Shown piece by piece: positions 61,130 to 64,000 of a stretch of 64,000 nucleotides of DNA. Origin of the DNA: Mycobacterium sp. Its GTDB lineage: Bacteria > Actinomycetota > Actinomycetes > Mycobacteriales > Mycobacteriaceae. The notes under the pieces are model-generated. The model did not search any database. It saw nothing but the letters and a program-made list of their open reading frames with translations, and had not been told where the DNA came from. The position numbers and the translations under genes are program-made. The stretch lies in the NCBI GenBank assembly GCA_016197405.1, contig JACPVR010000030.1, positions 1-64,000 of the forward strand, read 5' to 3'. Within the stretch, counting starts at the first letter, position 1, and every line of letters begins with the position of its first letter.

Positions 61130-62161
61130 TCAGGCCTCGCCGACGGCGAAGTGCTCCTCGACCAGCCGGGCCGACAGCGGGTAATCGCGCATGACCTCCG
61201 TGAGGTTGTCAGCAAGTTCGCGGATCATCAGCTCGTCGGCACCCCGGGTGCGCAGCAGATCGGCGATCCACCATGCCGTCTCCGGCAACACCCGGTGATC
61301 ACCGGTGAGCAACGCGGCCGATATGGCATACAGGATCTGGTGCAGCACATCGTCGGCGATATCGATGACGCTGTGCAGGCAGTCGGCATCCGGGGTGGTG
61401 ACGGCGGCGACCAGTGACCAGCGCTCCCGCAGCAGCGCGACCAGGCGTCGGTGGTCTGATGCCAGTGCCGCCTGTTCCGCGGCCGGCCCGGCAGGCAACC
61501 GTACGGCGGGACCCACCACGGCGGGCAGCTTGCTCACCGCTTCGATCGCCGTGTGCGCATCGGGCGCCCAAGCGGTCGCGCCGAGTGCACGGGCCCTTAC
61601 CTCGTCCGGGCCGAAAGCGGGCCCGCCGACCAGGATCGGTATACCGGCTGCCGTTGTCGCCTCGATGAATCGCCGGCAGGTGGGCAATGACCCCAGCACC
61701 GAACAACTCACCGCGACGGCTTCCGGCCCCAGATCTTGCAGGTACTGATTGAGCCGCAGCGGGCTGGTCGATGCGCCCAGCAGTGTGGTGTCCCAGCCGT
61801 GGGCACGCAGCGCGCACTCGATGATCATGGCCGGCAGCGCATGCCATTCGCGCTCCGCACAGGCGACGAGCACACCTCCCCTGGACACCGGTGTCCGGCG
61901 GACGTGCTCGGCGACGACCTTGGTCGCGGATATCGCCATCGCGGTGGCCGCATGCTCCTCGGCAACCGACCATTCGCCGCGTTGCCAGCGTCTGCCGACC
62001 TCGCGCTGCGCCGCGGCCACGATATCGGTAAGTAGCGCAACGGGTTCCGAGCCCTGCGCCAGTAGGCGCCGCACGAGTTCGAGCACTGCCGCCGTGTCGC
62101 CGCGCCGCAGAGCGTCGTCGTAGATCTCGAGGGGGCCGGTCTGGGTCTCTACTTCCCGCAT
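61130..62161 (-). CDS. Cobalamin-binding sensor protein with CarH-type cap
   Basis: A 343-residue protein. Residues about 10-88 form the four-helix B12 cap domain with the Wx9EH signature (Trp59, Glu69, His70) known from CarH photoreceptors. Residues about 94-215 form the B12-binding Rossmann domain with E-x-His107-x-x-P in place of DxHxxG, SVL (154-156) and GG (179-180). There is no DNA-binding domain; a helical domain of about 110 residues follows instead. It overlaps the upstream SpoIIE phosphatase gene by 13 bases. Likely a B12- or light-responsive regulator of that phosphatase. Confidence 0.82.
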   Translation of the reverse strand: MREVETQTGPLEIYDDALRRGDTAAVLELVRRLLAQGSEPVALLTDIVAAAQREVGRRWQRGEWSVAEEHAATAMAISATKVVAEHVRRTPVSRGGVLVACAEREWHALPAMIIECALRAHGWDTTLLGASTSPLRLNQYLQDLGPEAVAVSCSVLGSLPTCRRFIEATTAAGIPILVGGPAFGPDEVRARALGATAWAPDAHTAIEAVSKLPAVVGPAVRLPAGPAAEQAALASDHRRLVALLRERWSLVAAVTTPDADCLHSVIDIADDVLHQILYAISAALLTGDHRVLPETAWWIADLLRTRGADELMIRELADNLTEVMRDYPLSARLVEEHFAVGEA

Positions 62162-63459
62162 GTCACCGCGAGCAATGCGATGTCGTCATGTGGACGGCCG
62201 TCGAGATATTCGATGACATTGCGTTCGATCGCCTCGCAGATCACCTCGGGATCGGCGCCCGCATAGGAGGGCAGCCAGGAGAGCAGCCGCTCGACGCCGT
62301 ATCGGCCGTCCGCGCCGAGCGCTTCGTCTATTCCGTCGGTGAACATCAGCATGGTGTCGCCCGGTCTGAGACCGACCGTCACCGGGCGGTACTCCACCTC
62401 GGCGACCATGCCTGCCGCGGTGCCATAGACGTCGACCTGTTCGGCGCGTCCCCCGGCGCGCAACACTATCGGCGCGGGATGGCCCGCGGAGGCCACGTCG
62501 GCTCGCACCCGGTCGCCGTCGCGGGTCAGGCGGGCACACACCACGGTGACGAACTGCCTGGTGCGCTCGTCGAACAGAACCTTGTTCAAGGCACCCAACA
62601 GCGCTTCCGGACGACGGTCGAAATAGCTTGCGGTACGCATGCTCTGGCGCGTCCGTCCGGTCAGTGCGGCCGCCTCGACACCCTTACCGCACACATCGCC
62701 GAGGGTGAACAGCCAGTCGTCGCCGGCGCCCTGCACGTCATAGAAATCACCACCGATGTCCAGGTGTTCGGCGGCCGGCCGATAACGCGCCGCCAACCGC
62801 ACACCGTCGACCGTGGGCAGCGAGGGTGGACGCAGACTGCTCTGCAGCACGGTGGCGATTCGGCCGCGCTCCTCGTAGAGCCGGGCCGAATCCAGGGCCA
62901 TGGCGGCACGCGCCGCGACGCGTTCGGCGACGGCGACGTCGGCCTCGTCGAATCCGCGGCCCTGGCTGCGGACCATCACCAGCGCACCGATGGTGGAGCC
63001 GCGGGCGGTGAGGCCCACCCCGAGCAGATCAGCAGGACGCATGGTGGCGGCCTCGGCAACCAAGCGGGGGTGCGGAATCATCTTGGCCAGGTCAGCCGCG
63101 GCTTCGTCGCCGTCCATCACGTGCAGCAGTTCGGTTCCGCCGGTTTTGAGGACACGACCCAATCCGAGCTCGTCGACCGATGCCTCCGCGATCAGAGCGT
63201 GGAATCCGGCATCGTCACCGCCGACCAGCGCTATGGCGCCGGGACTGTCGGCAGGCAGCACGACGAAACTCCAGTCGGCCAACCGGGGCCGGATCATGGT
63301 CAAAAGTCGTAGCGCCGTCCGTCGCAGATTCAGCGATCCGGACAGGCCGACACTGACCTCTTCGGCGAGATGCTCATTGCCGGCCGCGCCCCGCAGCGGG
63401 TCATATTGCAAGTCGCCAGTTGTCGAGTGAACGAACATTCCACCGATCTCTCCACCCAT
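62149..63459 (-). CDS. GAF-SpoIIE (PP2C-type) phosphatase, RsbU-like
   Basis: A 436-residue cytoplasmic protein. A GAF-like sensory domain spans about 40-195. The PP2C/SpoIIE domain (about 205-435) has the metal-binding motifs GGDFYDV, GDVCGKG, FTDGIDEA and HDDIALLAV. Such phosphatases dephosphorylate anti-anti-sigma factors in partner-switching stress responses. ATG 63459 is used; Met8 (63438) is possible. Coupled by overlap to the B12-binding gene. No anti-sigma kinase or anti-anti-sigma gene is in the window. Confidence 0.86.
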   Translation of the reverse strand: MGGEIGGMFVHSTTGDLQYDPLRGAAGNEHLAEEVSVGLSGSLNLRRTALRLLTMIRPRLADWSFVVLPADSPGAIALVGGDDAGFHALIAEASVDELGLGRVLKTGGTELLHVMDGDEAAADLAKMIPHPRLVAEAATMRPADLLGVGLTARGSTIGALVMVRSQGRGFDEADVAVAERVAARAAMALDSARLYEERGRIATVLQSSLRPPSLPTVDGVRLAARYRPAAEHLDIGGDFYDVQGAGDDWLFTLGDVCGKGVEAAALTGRTRQSMRTASYFDRRPEALLGALNKVLFDERTRQFVTVVCARLTRDGDRVRADVASAGHPAPIVLRAGGRAEQVDVYGTAAGMVAEVEYRPVTVGLRPGDTMLMFTDGIDEALGADGRYGVERLLSWLPSYAGADPEVICEAIERNVIEYLDGRPHDDIALLAVTCGK

Positions 63460-63631
63460 TCGGGTGTCGGTGCGCAGGTCAACGGATTATCGGCGCCGGA
63501 CTCGCCCGCAGCTACTTCAACAGCCGGGCGGCCACACCACGGGGCTGGGATCTCAACCTGGTTCCCAATCTACCGACCGGTACCACTGAGCGCGAACGGG
63601 ACCTCCTGGTGGCAGGAAGTACGCTGCGCGC

Positions 63632-64000
63632 ATGTCCGTGACCGTCGACGCATTCGACGTCGCCGACGCAGCGAGCACCTGGGCGGCCGCCGGGTTCTGC
63701 GTCGACGCTGATGGCGTATGCCGCGTCGGCGGTGTCCGGGTCCGATTGGTCGGCGCAGAACGCGGGACCGGGATCGTGGGCTGGGCTTTGCGTGGCCTGC
63801 CTGCGGCGTCCTCGGGGCAGGACCTCGACGGCATCCCGACCACGACGTCGGACGCGGCCGCACCGACACCGGCTGTCCACGACAACGGTGTCTCTGCGAT
63901 CGACCACGTCGTACTGCTGTCACCGGACCTGGGCCGCACCGTCGGGTCGCTGGCAGCGCTCGGTGTAGCGCCGCGTCGGGAACGCGACGCCGAGTTGGGC
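63632..64000 (+). CDS. VOC/glyoxalase-like protein, N-terminal part, cut by window edge
   Basis: The frame is open from ATG 63632 to the window end (123 codons). The sequence starts SVTVDAFDVADAASTWAAAGF. After an internal variable region it shows AIDHVVLLSPDLGRTVGSL, the beta-alpha-beta start of a VOC-fold metal-binding module with His as possible ligand. Codon use fits a real gene. Its function cannot be told from this part. Confidence 0.7.
   Translation, partial: MSVTVDAFDVADAASTWAAAGFCVDADGVCRVGGVRVRLVGAERGTGIVGWALRGLPAASSGQDLDGIPTTTSDAAAPTPAVHDNGVSAIDHVVLLSPDLGRTVGSLAALGVAPRRERDAELG

Overview
The window is high-GC actinobacterial DNA. Gene content and order match the mycobacterial chromosome segment that in Mycobacterium tuberculosis runs from pepD/mprB/mprA (Rv0983-Rv0981) down to Rv0940c. 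Genes absent from M. tuberculosis are interspersed (cobF, a dimethylsulfone monooxygenase, an ornithine-decarboxylase-like gene, an AurF-like oxygenase, a BlaI/M56 pair, a B12-binding sensor). A non-tuberculous, probably fast-growing environmental species (Mycolicibacterium type) is the best guess. No rRNA, tRNA, insertion sequence, prophage or CRISPR array was seen. Genes are packed tightly; many starts overlap the previous stop (ATGA, GTGA, TGATG), and several convergent pairs share stop-codon bases.

Layout. 1-5250: a partial secreted protein, an apparently overlooked 52-codon gene with a perfect CRP-type site, then the envelope-stress block moaB2-pepD-mprB-mprA (minus strand) with two MprA-box-like direct repeats, and rpmF. 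5450-14640: a plus-strand acyl-CoA catabolic operon (AtuA-like protein, fadE13, accD2, accA2, fadE12, echA7) and a DUF1707 protein. 14640-24230: a long minus-strand run, read from the right: 34-kDa-antigen-like membrane protein, perM, purN, purH, an orphan PrrB-like kinase, a MoxR-type AAA ATPase and a VWA protein. 24400-30000: an unusual operon (small membrane protein, ornithine-decarboxylase-like enzyme, sfnG), then a KstR-type operator in front of an F420-type oxidoreductase and a near-match in front of a thiolase-like gene. 30000-45430: sucCD, an M23 peptidase, a small membrane protein, uvrD1, chorismate mutase with a structured leader, gabD, pgi, a repetitive secreted protein, an SDR, a secreted chorismate mutase, a DNA glycosylase, cobF, an AurF-like oxygenase and a DUF4873 protein. 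45430-56200: an MFS permease and a DUF2231 membrane protein around a BlaI-type palindrome, an M56 peptidase/BlaI pair, a second KstR-linked oxidoreductase, prpE, Nudix, phospholipase D and a DUF3516 helicase. 56200-64000: alcohol dehydrogenase, membrane protein, metal-dependent hydrolase and divergent TetR regulator, then a decarboxylase-like protein without its PLP lysine, a B12-binding sensor and a SpoIIE-type phosphatase, ending in a partial VOC protein.

How the parts work together. The MprAB-PepD block senses and repairs envelope stress. The acyl-CoA operon resembles leucine/terpenoid degradation. The KstR-type sites tie two F420-type oxidoreductases, and probably the thiolase-like protein, to sterol catabolism; prpE just downstream of one of them could feed propionate into metabolism. 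CRP-type sites at two places suggest cAMP-dependent control of the 52-codon gene and of sucCD/M23. The most novel-looking element is the right-hand module at 60335-63459, which couples a vitamin-B12-binding sensor carrying the CarH-type Wx9EH signature to a GAF-PP2C phosphatase.
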